A stretch of DNA of 64,000 bases from Pseudomonas kielensis. GTDB taxonomy: Bacteria > Pseudomonadota > Gammaproteobacteria > Pseudomonadales > Pseudomonadaceae. The notes under the pieces are model-generated. The model was not told the origin of the DNA, did no database searches, and saw nothing but the letters and a program-made list of their open reading frames with translations. Made by a program: the position numbers and the translations under genes. The DNA is taken from the NCBI RefSeq assembly GCF_014236655.1, contig NZ_JACMYG010000024.1, forward strand, positions 28,761 through 92,760, in the 5' to 3' direction. This document shows positions 43,541 through 51,726 of the stretch, one piece after another; positions within the stretch are counted from its first letter, which is position 1, and every line of letters starts with the position of its first letter.

Positions 43541-45079
43541 TCAGCTCAACGCCTTGCGATTGAAGTCCCGCAGACGGAAGCCCAGCAGTGCCAGCATGCC
43601 GAAATACGTGACCACCCCAGCACCGACCAGCATGCCCAGGCGCAGGAAACGCTCCAGCATATGACCGTCACTCCAGGCCGGCATGAAATGCATGATCCCC
43701 AGCAGCACCGCGGACATCACCGCCACCGCCAGCAACAGCTTGAGGGCAAACGTGCCCCAGCCCGGCTGCGGTTGATACATCTTCTGCTTGCGCAGTTGAT
43801 AGAACAACAGACCGGCGTTCAGGCAAGCGCCACCGCTGATGGCCAGCGCCAGGCCCGCGTGCTTCAGCGGGCCGATCAAGGCCAGGTTGAACAGCTGGGT
43901 GACGACCAGGGTGAAAATTGCGATTTTTACCGGGGTGCGAATGTTCTGTTGCGCATAAAAGCCTGGAGCCAGCACCTTGATCACGATAATCCCCAGCAAC
44001 CCGACCGAATACGCCACCAGCGCTCGCTGGGTCATCGACGCATCAAAGGCACTGAACTGACCGTACTGGAACAGTGACACCGTCAACGGCTCCGCGAGGA
44101 TCCCCAGGGCCAGCGCACAGGGCAGCACCAGCACGAAGCACAGGCGCAGGCCCCAGTCGAGGATGCGCGAGTATTCGTGGCGGTCCTGGCTGGCATAGGT
44201 CTTGGCCAGTGTCGGCAGGAGAATGGTGCCCAGGGCCACACCCAGCACCCCTGATGGCAACTCCATCAGCCGATCGGCGTAGTACATCCAGGACACGGAG
44301 CCGGCCACCAGGAAGGAGGCAAAAATGGTGTTGATAATCAGCGAAATCTGACTGACCGAGACCCCGAGGATAGCCGGCAGCATTTGCTTCATCACGCGCC
44401 AGACCCCGTTATCACGCAGGTTCAGGCGTGGCAGCACCAGCATGCCGATTTTCTTCAGGTGCGGCAGTTGATAGAGCAACTGCGCCAGGCCACCGGCCAA
44501 AACCGCCCAGCCCAGCGCCATCACCGGCGGATCGAAGTAGGGGGTGAGGAACAGCGCGAAGATGATCATGCTGACGTTGAGCAGTGTCGGCACGAACGCC
44601 GGCACCGAGAACCGGTTGTAGGTATTGAGAATCGCCCCGGCCAGCGACGACAGCGAGATCAGCAATATATAAGGGAACGTGACCCGCAGCAGGCTTGCGG
44701 TCAGCTCGAACTTTTCCGGCGTATCGGTAAAGCCCGGGGCCGTGGCCCAGATCACCCAGGGCGCAAAAATCATCCCCAGGATCGTCACCAGCGCCAGCAC
44801 CAGCGTCAGCAAACCCGAAACATAAGCCACGAAGGTGCGGGTCGCCTCCTCGCCCTGCTGACTTTTGTATTCCGCCAGGATCGGTACGAATGCCTGGGAA
44901 AACGCACCTTCGGCAAAGATCCGCCGCAACAGGTTGGGCAGCTTGAAAGCGATGAAGAAGGCGTCCGTGGCCATGCCGGCGCCAAATATACGGGCGACGA
45001 GGGTGTCACGCACGAACCCCAGAACCCGGGAGATCATCGTGATAGAGCTGACGGCGGCCAAGGATTTAAGCAGGTTCAT
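43541..45079 (-). CDS. murJ: lipid II flippase MurJ
   Basis: MurJ (MviN) flips lipid II across the inner membrane for peptidoglycan synthesis. It is 512 residues with 14 expected membrane helices of the MOP superfamily. N-terminal MNLLKSLAAVSSITMISRVLGFVRDTLVARIFGAG includes the conserved RVLGFVRD, and essential Arg/Asp positions are seen in ATDAFFIAFKLPNLLRRIFAEGAFSQAFVPIL. ATG 45079 matches the family; a long reading from 45226 adds 49 residues across the rpsT promoter side. It is divergent from rpsT. Confidence 0.95.
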   Translation of the reverse strand: MNLLKSLAAVSSITMISRVLGFVRDTLVARIFGAGMATDAFFIAFKLPNLLRRIFAEGAFSQAFVPILAEYKSQQGEEATRTFVAYVSGLLTLVLALVTILGMIFAPWVIWATAPGFTDTPEKFELTASLLRVTFPYILLISLSSLAGAILNTYNRFSVPAFVPTLLNVSMIIFALFLTPYFDPPVMALGWAVLAGGLAQLLYQLPHLKKIGMLVLPRLNLRDNGVWRVMKQMLPAILGVSVSQISLIINTIFASFLVAGSVSWMYYADRLMELPSGVLGVALGTILLPTLAKTYASQDRHEYSRILDWGLRLCFVLVLPCALALGILAEPLTVSLFQYGQFSAFDASMTQRALVAYSVGLLGIIVIKVLAPGFYAQQNIRTPVKIAIFTLVVTQLFNLALIGPLKHAGLALAISGGACLNAGLLFYQLRKQKMYQPQPGWGTFALKLLLAVAVMSAVLLGIMHFMPAWSDGHMLERFLRLGMLVGAGVVTYFGMLALLGFRLRDFNRKALS

Positions 45080-45249
45080 GGAAGAGTTTTTTGCCTGTCG
45101 ATAAACAGCAGGCGAACAATGCGCCCACTTATGCGATACTCCGCGCCGCAACAGCACAGAGCCAAAGCTCGCGAGTTTACAGGTCGTACGCCGGAATGAA
45201 ATATCCCGGTGCTTTATACCTACCACTTAGCGGAACGTCTCAACCGCCC

Positions 45250-45278
45250 TTGACAAGACTTCAACTCATCGGCATGAT
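45250..45278 (+). promoter_or_regulatory. probable rpsT promoter
   Basis: TTGACA (45250-45255), 17 bases, CATGAT (45273-45278), then the GC-rich CGCGGCC discriminator expected of a growth-rate controlled ribosomal promoter. Leader of about 47 bases to the GTG start. Confidence 0.55.
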
Positions 45279-45331
45279 TCGCGGCCTATTTTGTTTGCTA
45301 TTTCCCAAAAAGTCTTTCGAGGAGCTCGACG

Positions 45332-45610
45332 GTGGCCAACACACCTTCCGCCAAAAAACGTGCAAAACAGGCTGAGAAGCGTCGCAGCCACAACGCCAGC
45401 CTGCGTTCCATGGTTCGTACCTACATCAAGAATGTAGTTAAAGCCATCGACGCAAAAGACGCTGAAAAAGCGCAAGCTGCTTACGTTCTGGCCGTGCCAG
45501 TTATCGACCGTATGGCCGATAAAGGCATCATCCACAAGAACAAAGCTGCTCGCCATAAGAGCCGCCTGAATGGCCACGTAAAGGCTCTGAACGTTGCCGC
45601 TGCTGCCTAA
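45332..45610 (+). CDS. rpsT: 30S ribosomal protein S20
   Basis: S20 binds the 5' domain of 16S rRNA. The 92-residue basic helical protein begins MANTPSAKKRAKQAEKRRSHNASLRSMVRTY and ends in a run of Ala. It starts with GTG after GAGGAG; S20 genes often use a weak start codon (TTG in E. coli), linked there to autoregulation of translation. It is monocistronic with promoter and terminator. Confidence 0.97.
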   Translation: MANTPSAKKRAKQAEKRRSHNASLRSMVRTYIKNVVKAIDAKDAEKAQAAYVLAVPVIDRMADKGIIHKNKAARHKSRLNGHVKALNVAAAA

Positions 45611-45623
45611 GCGACACGCTCAT

Positions 45624-45651
45624 TAAAAAACCGACCTCAGGGTCGGTTTTT
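45624..45651 (+). terminator. intrinsic terminator of rpsT
   Basis: AAAAAACCGACC-TCAG-GGTCGGTTTTTT, perfect stem with long T run 14 bases after the stop. Confidence 0.93.
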
Positions 45652-45726
45652 TATTGCCTGCGATTTGATCAAGCCCACACCAAAACCTGCAGGGACGGGT
45701 GCCGCCCCCACAGGACTCGAATCAAA

Positions 45727-46188
45727 TCAATGCTGAGCCCACGGCAAGATCGGAATCGCCGTCACCGCATTCTGCGGACTGCCTTCGATCAGACGGTCGC
45801 TGTAGACCAGGTACACCAGGGTATTGCGCTTCTTATCGAGGAATCGCACCACCTGCATAGTCTTGAACACCAGGGACGTACGCTCCTTGAACACCTCATC
45901 GCCATCCTTGAGCTCGCCCCTGAAGCTGATCGGCCCGACCTGACGACAGGCGATGGACGCCTCGGCGCGATCCTCGGCCAACCCCAGGCCACCTTTCACG
46001 CCACCGGTCTTGGCGCGCGACAGGTAGCAGGTCACTCCCTCAACCTTGGGATCATCAAAGGCCTCGACCACAATGCGATCATTGGGCCCGACAAACTTGA
46101 ACACGGTCGATACCTGACCAATCTCTTCGGCCGAAGCCAAAAGCGGCATCGCCAGCAACAACCCCAACAAGCCCTTTGCCATGCGCAT
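45727..46188 (-). CDS. creA: CreA family protein
   Basis: A 153-residue exported protein of the CreA family: signal peptide MRMAKGLLGLLLAMPLLASAEE, then EIGQVSTVFKFVGPNDRIVVEAFDDPKVEGVTCYLSRAKTGGVKGGLGLAEDRAEASIACRQVGPI, a diagnostic family core with two Cys. The E. coli CreA function is unknown despite the catabolite-regulation name. ATG 46188 is preceded by AAGGAA; ATG 46182 is possible. It lies 15 bases downstream of proB, likely cotranscribed. Confidence 0.92.
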   Translation of the reverse strand: MRMAKGLLGLLLAMPLLASAEEIGQVSTVFKFVGPNDRIVVEAFDDPKVEGVTCYLSRAKTGGVKGGLGLAEDRAEASIACRQVGPISFRGELKDGDEVFKERTSLVFKTMQVVRFLDKKRNTLVYLVYSDRLIEGSPQNAVTAIPILPWAQH

Positions 46189-46203
46189 GCGTGTTTCCTT
46201 CAC

Positions 46204-47322
46204 TTAAACCAGAATCAGGTTATCGCGGTGAACCAGTTCCGGCTCCGCCATGTAACCCAGCAAACCGACAATCGCCTCGGACGATTGACCGATGATTTTT
46301 TGCGCCTCCAAGGCACTGTAGTTGGCCAGGCCACGGGCAATCTCGCGACCGTCCGGCGCCACGCACACCACCATTTCACCACGACGGAAACTGCCCTGGA
46401 CCAGCTTGACGCCAACCGGCAGCAAACTCTTGTTGCCCTGGGACAAGGCCGAGACCGCGCCCGCATCCAGCACCAGCGTGCCGCGCGTCTGCAAGTGCCC
46501 AGCCAGCCACTGCTTGCGCGCCGCCAGCAGGCCACGCTCAGGCGACAGCAAGGTGCCGATACGCTCGCCCGCCTTCAGGCGATCCAGCACCCGCTCCAGG
46601 CGCCCACCCACGATGATCGTGTGCGCCCCGGAACGCGCGGCCAGCCGCGCAGCCCGCAACTTGGTCTGCATGCCACCACGCCCCAGCGCGCCGCCCGTAC
46701 CGCCAGCCACCGCGTCCAGCGCAGGGTCATCGGCACGCGCTTCGTAAATCAACTGAGCATCGGGATTGTTCCGCGGATCAGCGTCGAACATGCCGTCACG
46801 GTCCGTGAGAATCACCAACAGGTCAGCCTCGACCAGATTGGCCACCAGCGCCGCCAGCGTATCGTTGTCGCCGAAGCGAATTTCGTCAGTGACCACCGTA
46901 TCGTTCTCGTTGATCACCGGGATGACCTTGAGCTCGACCAGCGCGCGCAGAGTGCTGCGGGCATTGAGGTAACGCTTGCGATCGGACAAGTCATCGTGAG
47001 TCAGCAGGATCTGCGCAGTGTGCCGGCCATGCTCGGCAAAGCTCGACTCCCAAGCCTGCACCAGCCCCATCTGGCCAATGGCCGCCGCCGCCTGCAACTC
47101 ATGCATTGCACTGGGTCGTGCAGTCCAGCCCAGGCGACTCATGCCCGCCGCCACCGCGCCCGAGGACACCAGCACCAACTCGACACCCGCCTCGTGCAGC
47201 GCCACCATCTGCTCAACCCAGACGCCCATTGCCGCGCGATCCAGACCCTTGCCGTCAGCCGTCAGCAAAGCGCTGCCGATCTTCACGACCCAACGCTGCG
47301 CACCTGTCACCTTGCTCCGCAT
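46204..47322 (-). CDS. proB: glutamate 5-kinase
   Basis: ProB phosphorylates glutamate in the first step of proline synthesis. The 372 residues carry an amino-acid kinase domain (RWVVKIGSALLTADGKGLD at residues 9-27; NENDTVVTDEIRFGDNDTLAALVA about 148; TDRDGMFDADPR) and a C-terminal PUA domain (about 280-372), the usual bacterial form with proline feedback inhibition. proA is not adjacent. ATG 47322 (MRSKVTGAQRW) is the standard start. It follows obgE on the minus strand after a terminator. Confidence 0.95.
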   Translation of the reverse strand: MRSKVTGAQRWVVKIGSALLTADGKGLDRAAMGVWVEQMVALHEAGVELVLVSSGAVAAGMSRLGWTARPSAMHELQAAAAIGQMGLVQAWESSFAEHGRHTAQILLTHDDLSDRKRYLNARSTLRALVELKVIPVINENDTVVTDEIRFGDNDTLAALVANLVEADLLVILTDRDGMFDADPRNNPDAQLIYEARADDPALDAVAGGTGGALGRGGMQTKLRAARLAARSGAHTIIVGGRLERVLDRLKAGERIGTLLSPERGLLAARKQWLAGHLQTRGTLVLDAGAVSALSQGNKSLLPVGVKLVQGSFRRGEMVVCVAPDGREIARGLANYSALEAQKIIGQSSEAIVGLLGYMAEPELVHRDNLILV

Positions 47323-47401
47323 GATCTTCAACCTTAGCTTGAGGACAGCACGACCCAGCGCTGCCCATAACGTTATTCGTGACTACCGATTTCCAGATAC
47401 T

Positions 47402-47425
47402 AAAACGCCGCTCCAGGGAGCGGCG
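47402..47425 (-). terminator. intrinsic terminator after obgE
   Basis: On the minus strand CGCCGCTC-CCTG-GAGCGGCG is followed by TTTTA, 20 bases beyond the obgE stop. Confidence 0.8.
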
Positions 47426-47445
47426 CTTAAGTTTATCGCAACGAA

Positions 47446-48669
47446 TCAGTCACGCACGTAAATGATTTCCGGACCATCTTCATCATCCACATCTTCTTCG
47501 TCCCAGTCATCGTCACCGATGTCGTGGACCGACTTCACGCCGCTGCGGCGCAGGGCACGCTGGTCATCCAGGGCCTGCAGCTGGGCACGCGCTTCATCTT
47601 CGATGCGCTGGTCAAGATCGGCCAGCTCTTCGCGGTACGCCGGATCGTTGGCCAGGCGATCAGCACGATCTTCCAGGTAACGCATGATGTCGCGAGTCAG
47701 GCGCTCGGTGCCTTCTTTGGCGATGGCCGAGATGACATAGACCGGACCAGTCCATTCCAGGCGATCAACGATCTCCTTGACGCGCTCTTCGTGCTCTTCC
47801 TCAAGGATCTGGTCGCACTTGTTCAGCACCAGCCAACGATCACGCTCAGCCAGGGACGGACTGAACTTGGTCAGTTCGCTGACGATCACTTCGGCGGCAT
47901 CGGCCGCACTGGTTTCATCCAGTGGCGCCATGTCGACGAGGTGCAACAGCAGGCGGGTACGCGACAAGTGCTTGAGGAAACGAATCCCCAGGCCAGCGCC
48001 ATCCGAAGCACCCTCGATCAGACCCGGAATGTCGGCAATGACGAAGCTTTTCCAGCGATCGACACTGACCACACCCAGGTTTGGCACCAGGGTGGTGAAC
48101 GGGTAATCGGCAACTTTCGGCTTGGCAGCCGACACCGAACGGATAAAGGTACTCTTACCGGCGTTGGGCAAGCCCAGCAGACCGACGTCCGCCAACACCT
48201 TCATTTCCAGCTTGAGGTCACGCTGCTCGCCCGGCTTGCCCGGCGTAGTCTGGCGTGGCGCCCGGTTGGTACTGGATTTGAAACGGGTGTTACCCAGACC
48301 GTGCCAGCCACCATGCGCCACCAACAGCCGCTGACCGGCCTTGGTCAGGTCGCCAATGACTTCCTGGGTAGCCGAATCGATCACCGTGGTGCCGACCGGA
48401 ACCCGCAATACCAGCTCTTCGCCCTTCTTGCCGGTGCAGTCGGTGCTGCCGCCGTTGGCGCCACGCTCGGCATCGAAGTGCCGGGTGTAACGGTAGTCCA
48501 CCAGGGTGTTGAGGTTCTCATCGGCGACCATGTAGACCGAGCCGCCATCACCCCCATCACCACCGTTCGGACCACCGTTTTCGATGAATTTTTCCCGACG
48601 GAAGCTCATGCAGCCATTGCCGCCATCGCCAGCTTTTACTCGAATCGATACTTCATCAACAAACTTCAT
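47446..48669 (-). CDS. obgE: GTPase ObgE/CgtA
   Basis: Obg is an essential GTPase in 50S ribosome maturation and the stringent response. The 407 residues include the glycine-rich Obg fold (VKAGDGGNGCMSFRREKFIENGGPNGGDGGDGGSV, about 10-45) and the G domain with GLPNAGKST (about 167), DIPGLIEGAS (about 213) and NKCDQI (about 283). The acidic C-terminal tail (DIGDDDWDEEDVDDEDGPEIIYVRD) is typical of the gammaproteobacterial ObgE. Start at MKFVDEVSIRV (48669). An inverted-repeat element separates it from rpmA. Confidence 0.96.
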   Translation of the reverse strand: MKFVDEVSIRVKAGDGGNGCMSFRREKFIENGGPNGGDGGDGGSVYMVADENLNTLVDYRYTRHFDAERGANGGSTDCTGKKGEELVLRVPVGTTVIDSATQEVIGDLTKAGQRLLVAHGGWHGLGNTRFKSSTNRAPRQTTPGKPGEQRDLKLEMKVLADVGLLGLPNAGKSTFIRSVSAAKPKVADYPFTTLVPNLGVVSVDRWKSFVIADIPGLIEGASDGAGLGIRFLKHLSRTRLLLHLVDMAPLDETSAADAAEVIVSELTKFSPSLAERDRWLVLNKCDQILEEEHEERVKEIVDRLEWTGPVYVISAIAKEGTERLTRDIMRYLEDRADRLANDPAYREELADLDQRIEDEARAQLQALDDQRALRRSGVKSVHDIGDDDWDEEDVDDEDGPEIIYVRD

Positions 48670-48718
48670 AACAAAACGCCTCTCGCCATACGGACGAGCC
48701 GAAAAAACCAAGACATAA

Positions 48719-48804
48719 GACTCTTGCAAAAATGAGCGCAGCGACCTCAAGCAACGACCGCAAATCCACTGCTTTCGCCCATTACAAACAGCTTTGCAAG
48801 AGAC
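48719..48804. mobile_element. possible MITE-like inverted-repeat element (rpmA-obgE gap)
   Basis: GACTCTTGCAAA at the left and the inverted TTTGCAAGAGAC at the right (11 of 12 complementary) bound about 86 bp with no ORF. Terminal repeats of this kind (GA/GT-CTCTTGCAAA) resemble those of some IS families. I see no convincing target duplication, so the call is tentative. Confidence 0.4.
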
Positions 48805-48818
48805 TCACCCCACAAACG

Positions 48819-48848
48819 AAAAAGCCCCGTCGCAAGACAGGGCTTTTC
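48819..48848 (-). terminator. intrinsic terminator of rplU-rpmA
   Basis: On the minus strand AAAAGCCCTGTCTTGCGACGGGGCTTTT with trailing T, 14 bases past the rpmA stop. Stem of 8 bp closed by imperfect pairs. Confidence 0.85.
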
Positions 48849-48862
48849 CAGCAACTACGTAA

Positions 48863-49138
48863 TTATGCCGCGACGACTGGAGTCTTCGGGACAATGCTCA
48901 CGTAACGGCGGTTGAAAGCGCCTTTTACTTCGAACTTGATCACGCCGTCGATTTTAGCGAACAGAGTGTGATCTTTGCCCATGCCAACGCCGTAGCCAGC
49001 GTGGAATTGGGTGCCGCGCTGACGCACGATGATGTTGCCCGGAATGATAACCTGGCCGCCATACATCTTCACGCCAAGGCGTTTGGCTTCTGAGTCGCGA
49101 CCGTTACGGGTACTACCACCAGCTTTTTTGTGTGCCAT
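48863..49138 (-). CDS. rpmA: 50S ribosomal protein L27
   Basis: L27 reaches the peptidyl-transferase centre with its N-terminal tail. The 91 residues begin MAHKKAGGSTRNGRDSEAKRLGVKMYGGQ, the family signature, with no N-terminal extension needing cleavage as in Firmicutes. It follows rplU by 35 bases in the same transcript. Confidence 0.97.
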   Translation of the reverse strand: MAHKKAGGSTRNGRDSEAKRLGVKMYGGQVIIPGNIIVRQRGTQFHAGYGVGMGKDHTLFAKIDGVIKFEVKGAFNRRYVSIVPKTPVVAA

Positions 49139-49173
49139 GAGTTCAATTCTCCTAGTGAGGAATTAGGCTGAAA

Positions 49174-49488
49174 TTAAGCCTGAATACCGGTGATTTTGAT
49201 CTCGGTGTACCACTGGCGGTGGCCCATACGCTTCATGTGGTGCTTACGGCGACGGAACTTGATGATGCGGACTTTATCGTGACGACCTTGGGAGATCACT
49301 TCAGCCACAACGGTAGCGCCAGCAACAACTGGAGCGCCGATATTCACGTCGTCGCCATTGGCAACCAACAGAACGCGATCAAAAGTAACGGATTCGCCGG
49401 TAGCGATTTCCAGTTTTTCGATCTTCAGGTATTCACCTGGAGCAACTTTGTACTGCTTGCCACCAGTAACGATTACTGCATAAGACAT
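49174..49488 (-). CDS. rplU: 50S ribosomal protein L21
   Basis: L21 binds 23S rRNA. The 104 residues start MSYAVIVTGGKQYKVAPGEYLKIEKLE and include VRIIKFRRRKHHMKRMGHRQWYTEIKITGI, a family signature. ATG 49488 follows GGAGAA; an upstream ATG at 49548 lies in the leader. The promoter 49621-49649 gives a leader of about 125 bases. Confidence 0.97.
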   Translation of the reverse strand: MSYAVIVTGGKQYKVAPGEYLKIEKLEIATGESVTFDRVLLVANGDDVNIGAPVVAGATVVAEVISQGRHDKVRIIKFRRRKHHMKRMGHRQWYTEIKITGIQA

Positions 49489-49620
49489 GGTATTTCTCCG
49501 ATAATCCTGCTCACCCAGCTCTTTATAAGAAGAGGTATTGGCTGGCATGGCTGCATAAGGCTGGAAGGCCGGTTTGCAATTGCGTAAGGCAGGTGCTGCC
49601 CAGGAAGTTCAGGGTGCGCG

Positions 49621-49649
49621 ATTGTACGCAAGCCACGAGCGCGTTGCAA
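49621..49649 (-). promoter_or_regulatory. sigma-70 promoter of rplU-rpmA
   Basis: On the minus strand TTGCAA (49644-49649), 17 bases, TACAAT (49621-49626), followed by CGCGCACCC, a GC-rich discriminator. Confidence 0.82.
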
Positions 49650-49667
49650 GGGGCCGTCCATCGCGCC

Positions 49668-49696
49668 TTGACACCCGCAGGCGTGGGTCCTAGCAT
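49668..49696 (+). promoter_or_regulatory. sigma-70 promoter of ispB
   Basis: TTGACA (49668-49673), 17 bases, TAGCAT (49691-49696). Transcription would start near 49703, only about 8 bases before the first ATG (49711). This favours the ATG at 49729 as the translated start. It is divergent from the rplU promoter 18 bp away. Confidence 0.6.
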
Positions 49697-49728
49697 GCCG
49701 CGCAACCCTTATGGAGCACCTGTCGCTG

Positions 49729-50697
49729 ATGCAACCCCAAGCTTTCTACCGCGCGGTGGCGGACGATTTTAGCGCCGTCGACGGCATCATCAAGAAGCAG
49801 CTGACTTCCCGAGTGCCGCTGGTATCGAAAATCGGCGACTACATCACCTCGGCTGGCGGCAAACGCCTGCGTCCTTTATTAGTGTTGCTGTGTGGCAAGG
49901 CCCTGGGTCGCGAAGGCGACGACATGCGCCTGCTGGCGGCCACTATCGAGTTCCTGCACACCGCCACCCTGCTGCACGACGACGTGGTCGACATGTCCGG
50001 CATGCGCCGTGGTCGCTCGACTGCCAACGCCATGTGGGGCAATGCCCCGAGCGTGCTGGTCGGCGACTTCCTGTACTCGCGTTCGTTCGAGATGATGGTT
50101 GAACTGGGCTCCATGCCAGTGATGAAAATCCTCTCCCAGGCCACGCGGATCATCGCCGAGGGCGAAGTCCTGCAGCTGTCCAAGGTGCGCGACGCCAGCA
50201 CCACCGAAGAAACCTACATGGAAGTCATCCGCGGCAAGACCGCGATGCTCTTCGAAGCCTCGACCCACAGCGCTGCTGCCCTGGCGGGTGCAACCCCGGA
50301 ACAGAGCGAAGCCCTGCGCACCTTTGGTGATCACCTGGGCGTGGCGTTCCAACTGGTCGACGACCTGCTCGACTACCGCGGCGACGCAGAAACCCTGGGC
50401 AAGAACGTCGGCGACGACCTGGCCGAAGGCAAGCCGACCCTGCCACTGATCTACACCATGCGCGAAGGCACGCCAGAACAGGCCGCCCTGGTGCGCAAGG
50501 CGATCCAGAAAGGTGGCATCGAAGACCTGGAGAGCATCCGGGCCGCCGTGGAAGCCTCTGGTTCCCTGGAATACACCGCACAACTGGCGCGTGACTACGT
50601 AGCCCGCGCGATCCAGTGCCTGGAAACGCTGCCGGCCAGCGAGTACCGCGATGCACTGGTTGAACTGAGCGAGTTTGCGGTCGCCCGCACGCACTGA
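49729..50697 (+). CDS. ispB: octaprenyl/polyprenyl diphosphate synthase
   Basis: A trans-polyprenyl synthase making the ubiquinone side chain (probably nonaprenyl in Pseudomonas). The 322 residues show GGKRLRPLLVLL (about 44), the first Asp-rich motif LLHDDVVDMSGMRRGRSTAN (about 83) and the second, FQLVDDLLDYRGD (about 212). The start at 49729 (MQPQAFYRAVADD) fits the promoter position and GGAG at 49713; the ATG at 49711 would add 6 residues. A REP follows the stop. Confidence 0.94.
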   Translation: MQPQAFYRAVADDFSAVDGIIKKQLTSRVPLVSKIGDYITSAGGKRLRPLLVLLCGKALGREGDDMRLLAATIEFLHTATLLHDDVVDMSGMRRGRSTANAMWGNAPSVLVGDFLYSRSFEMMVELGSMPVMKILSQATRIIAEGEVLQLSKVRDASTTEETYMEVIRGKTAMLFEASTHSAAALAGATPEQSEALRTFGDHLGVAFQLVDDLLDYRGDAETLGKNVGDDLAEGKPTLPLIYTMREGTPEQAALVRKAIQKGGIEDLESIRAAVEASGSLEYTAQLARDYVARAIQCLETLPASEYRDALVELSEFAVARTH

Positions 50698-50704
50698 CGT
50701 GCCA

Positions 50705-50740
50705 CTCCTGCTGGAGCGAGCAAGCTCGCTCCAGCAGGAG
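50705..50740. repeat. REP palindrome after ispB
   Basis: CTCCTGCTGGAGCGAGC and its exact inverse GCTCGCTCCAGCAGGAG around AA: 17-bp arms, 7 bases after ispB. Very stable hairpin in the ispB transcript. Confidence 0.82.
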
Positions 50741-50767
50741 ATACCCCCCCCCTGCGATAAAACCCTA

Positions 50768-50773
50768 TATAAT
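50768..50773 (+). promoter_or_regulatory. -10 element of yjdM
   Basis: A perfect TATAAT followed by GTGCGC, 38 bases before the GTG. No clear -35 sequence is seen at 16-18 bp upstream (C-rich). Confidence 0.5.
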
Positions 50774-50810
50774 GTGCGCTTTTTAGCCATCCTGAACTCA
50801 AGGAGCTTTA

Positions 50811-51152
50811 GTGAGCACGTTGCCACCCTGCCCGAAATGCAATAGCGAATACACCTACGAAGACGGCGCCCAACTGATCTGCCCGGAGTGCGCCCACGAG
50901 TGGTCCGCCACTGGCGAAGCCGAGGCGACGTCCGATGAAACCGTGAAAAAGGATTCGGTCGGCAACGTCCTGCAAGATGGCGACACCATCACCGTGATCA
51001 AGGACCTCAAGGTCAAGGGCACCTCGCTGGTGGTCAAGGTCGGCACCAAGGTCAAGAACATCCGCCTGTGCGATGGCGACCACGACATCGACTGCAAGAT
51101 CGACGGCATCGGCCCGATGAAACTCAAATCCGAGTTCGTCAGAAAGGTCTGA
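50811..51152 (+). CDS. yjdM: zinc-ribbon protein YjdM (PhnA-like)
   Basis: A 113-residue protein with an N-terminal zinc ribbon CPKCNSEYTYEDGAQLICPECAHEW (about 8-33) and a C-terminal SH3-like domain (VLQDGDTITVIKDLKVKGTSLVVKVGTKVKNIRLC). The family was named PhnA in E. coli, but it is not part of phosphonate breakdown. Function unknown. GTG start fixed by AAGGAG 6 bases upstream. Confidence 0.92.
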   Translation: MSTLPPCPKCNSEYTYEDGAQLICPECAHEWSATGEAEATSDETVKKDSVGNVLQDGDTITVIKDLKVKGTSLVVKVGTKVKNIRLCDGDHDIDCKIDGIGPMKLKSEFVRKV

Positions 51153-51310
51153 GCCTGCTGCAAGCCATCGCGCGTCCGCGCGGGATGGCTGCTCCCTCCC
51201 CCTCGCAAGCCCTCCTCCAGCCCCAATAGCAAAACGCCAGCCGTCTTGATCCCGGGCAATCCCCCCGCACAAAATCCACAGAAACCGCCAATAGGCACTT
51301 GCTATTAATT

Positions 51311-51330
51311 GAATAAGAATTATTCTCATC
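51311..51330 (+). promoter_or_regulatory. candidate Fur box
   Basis: GAATAAGAATTATTCTCATC contains GAATAA-GAA-TTATTC and matches the hexamer pattern of Fur boxes (reverse strand GAGAATAATTCTTATTC). It lies 27-46 bases before the ATG of the 85-residue gene, where it would cover the transcription start. Confidence 0.6.
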
Positions 51331-51356
51331 AAACCAACAGAAAGGAGATGAGCATC

Positions 51357-51614
51357 ATGACTTACTTGATCGATGCATGGCTGGACCGTCCACACCCCTA
51401 CCTCAGGATCCTGCATCGGGAAACCGGGGAAGTCTGTGCCGTATTGGAAGAAGAAGCCTTGAGCGAACTGCAGGACCAGGGAGACCTCGACCTCAACGGT
51501 CTGAGCTCCAGCGAACCGGTGGTGCTCAAGGAGCTGGTGCGCAACCTGTTTCTGTTCTGCTATGCCCGAGCGTTGCGCCCGGTGAGTGATTTGCACCACA
51601 AGATCGAACTATAA
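51357..51614 (+). CDS. PA4570-like small conserved protein, probably iron-regulated
   Basis: An 85-residue acidic soluble protein (MTYLIDAWLDRPHPYLRILHRETGEVCAVLEEEALSELQDQGDLDLNGLSSSEPVVLKELVRNLFLFCYARALRP). I recognise it as the neighbour of yjdM/ispB in pseudomonads (PA4570 in PAO1), which I recall as induced by iron limitation. The sequence shows no catalytic motif. ATG 51357 lies 9 bases after AAAGGAG; an ATG at 51348 abuts the Shine-Dalgarno and is less likely. The Fur-like box upstream supports iron control. Confidence 0.8.
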   Translation: MTYLIDAWLDRPHPYLRILHRETGEVCAVLEEEALSELQDQGDLDLNGLSSSEPVVLKELVRNLFLFCYARALRPVSDLHHKIEL

Positions 51615-51625
51615 GAAACAAAAAA

Positions 51626-51719
51626 CCCTGTAGGCGCAAAGCTTGCTCGCGAAGCAATCGACTCGATTCCGAGTAGAAACCGAGGTGATGCATTCGCGAA
51701 CAAGCCCGCTCCTACAGGG
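51626..51719. repeat. REPIN of a second sequence class
   Basis: CCCTGTAGGCGCAAAGCTTG and an inverted partner ending CCCGCTCCTACAGGG enclose about 94 bp, with inner GCTCGCGAAGC / CATTCGCGAACAAGC. The CCTGTAGGAGC core differs from the GGGAGCGAGC class elsewhere in the window. It ends 8 bases before the fklB stop. Confidence 0.75.
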
Positions 51720-51726
51720 TCAAGTC

